From an uncultured Acidobacteriota bacterium (GTDB lineage Bacteria > Acidobacteriota > Terriglobia > Terriglobales > CAINCZ01): 6,011 nucleotides of DNA. Positions 5,787 to 6,011 of this stretch are shown piece after piece (the stretch's first letter is position 1; each line of letters starts with the position of its first letter). The notes beneath the pieces were generated by a model, which worked only from the letters and a program-made list of their open reading frames with translations, did not search any database and was not told where the DNA came from. The translations under genes and the position numbers were made by a program. The DNA lies in contig CAINCZ010000036.1 in NCBI GenBank assembly GCA_903847195.1, forward strand, positions 1-6,011, given 5' to 3'.

Positions 5787-5834
5787 GGGTGGGTGCACGG
5801 GTGCGGGGGGGGGTGGGTGCAGGGGTGCGGGGGT
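5787..5834 (+). repeat. G-rich 24-bp tandem repeat with quadruplex potential
   Basis: Two adjacent 24-bp units (5787-5810 and 5811-5834) share the pattern GGGTGGGTGCANGGGTGC followed by a run of G, and differ at two positions (C5798 versus G5822; G5810 versus T5834). Each unit has four or more runs of three or more G with short loops, enough to form a G-quadruplex on the plus strand. The repeats lie between a T-rich and an AT-rich stretch, as iterons do in some origins. Confidence 0.75.
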
Positions 5835-5888
5835 AAGTACTTCGAGAATTTAAAACGCTTATACAGAAAGATCGTAGTAGTAGGTCCC

Positions 5889-5897
5889 TTTTCCACA
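5889..5897 (-). promoter_or_regulatory. inverted DnaA-box-like site
   Basis: TTTTCCACA is the exact reverse complement of the first box of the left cluster (TGTGGAAAA, 5615-5623), about 270 bp away and facing it across the G-rich repeat and T-rich tract. One mismatch from the E. coli consensus. Confidence 0.45.
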
Positions 5898-5971
5898 GCG
5901 CGTTATTGCGGTTGACTCCGGAAAGGTTTTCTCTTAGCCCACCATTCTTCACTGAACGAATCAAAAGAAAG

Positions 5972-5988
5972 GTTATAGATAACTATAA
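5972..5988. repeat. overlapping small palindromes
   Basis: GTTAT-AG-ATAAC (5972-5983) and TTATAG-ATAA-CTATAA (5973-5988) share bases and form two alternative inverted repeats. They could be an operator, for example for a rightward gene beyond the window. No protein target can be named. Confidence 0.4.
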
Positions 5989-6011
5989 AGTAGGGTGCGG
6001 CTCCTATTAGG

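Larger units (their letters stand above)
5541..6011. other. non-coding origin-like or control region
   Basis: This 471-bp stretch has no convincing gene and a base composition unlike the rest of the window. From left to right it has a cluster of TGTGG boxes (5615-5644), an inverted repeat (5645-5675), a T-rich tract (about 5698-5747), a G-rich tandem repeat (5787-5834), an AT-rich stretch (about 5835-5880), a reverse-oriented box (5889-5897) and overlapping palindromes at the right end (5972-5988). This combination, beside a winged-helix gene, is what a replication origin of a phage or plasmid-like element looks like. It could also be a large regulatory gap or the end of an assembled contig. 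Confidence 0.5.

Noticed and set aside
5537..5896. A minus-strand open frame of 119 codons overlapping the winged-helix start by ATGA
   Set aside because: It runs through the DnaA-like boxes, the T-rich tract and the G-rich repeat, so its product is a Pro/His/Cys repeat plus a very basic tail. No good ribosome-binding site was seen for its ATGs (a weak AGAGA precedes the one at 5752). It remains possible that the ATGA overlap is meaningful, but it looks non-coding.
5912..5940. Plus-strand promoter starting with TTGACT
   Set aside because: The -35 is good but no acceptable -10 lies 15-19 bp downstream.
1..6011. CRISPR array, tRNA, rRNA or insertion sequence
   Set aside because: No regularly spaced repeats, cloverleaf-like sequence, rRNA segment or transposase was found by eye.

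Overview
This 6,011-base window is a fragment of a GC-rich tailed-phage or prophage-like element. The firmest anchor is a large terminase gene on the minus strand (299-2020), followed downstream (to the left) by small overlapping genes and the 5' end of another gene that runs off the edge. High GC, GC-ending codons and sigma70-type promoter hexamers suggest a GC-rich bacterial host, but nothing here fixes the taxon. The proteins have a soil-bacterial flavour, which is only an impression.

Layout from left to right. (1) 1-2599, minus strand: a compact packaging module read right to left, consisting of a charged His/Gly-rich small protein (2599-2276), a Phd/YefM-like small protein (2274-2017), TerL (2020-299), a 73-aa Cys/His protein (306-85) and a partial gene (92-1). 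These genes touch or overlap by 4-8 nt. (2) 2600-2754: a gap without a gene. (3) 2755-4577, minus strand: a PD-(D/E)XK nuclease resembling the phage DUF1064 family (4577-4083), a 59-aa protein, a six-Cys zinc-binding-type protein and a beta-rich, possibly virion-associated protein, each overlapping the next by 4-20 nt. (4) 4596-5188, plus strand: a ribbon-helix-helix (RHH) regulator coupled by TGATG to a two-TM small membrane protein. (5) 5540-5181, minus strand: a winged-helix DNA-binding protein whose 3' end overlaps the membrane gene tail to tail. (6) 5541-6011: no convincing gene. It holds DnaA-box-like sites, a 24-bp G-rich tandem repeat, a T-rich tract and overlapping palindromes, and it looks like a replication origin or major control region.

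The likely logic is as follows. The RHH protein and the nuclease are divergent, with only 18 bp between their start codons. Those 18 bp contain a palindrome, GGTATTATACC, in which the two strands' -10 elements overlap, and matching TTGC-type -35 elements lie on either side. Both messages would start at or next to the A of ATG, so they would be leaderless. The RHH protein is a natural candidate to bind this palindrome and control both directions. The winged-helix gene next to DnaA-like boxes suggests replication initiation or its control.

The observations most worth following are the symmetric leaderless promoter/operator, the orphan Phd-like protein in the usual small-terminase position, the origin-like region with its G-rich repeat, and the unusual motor and nuclease residues of TerL.
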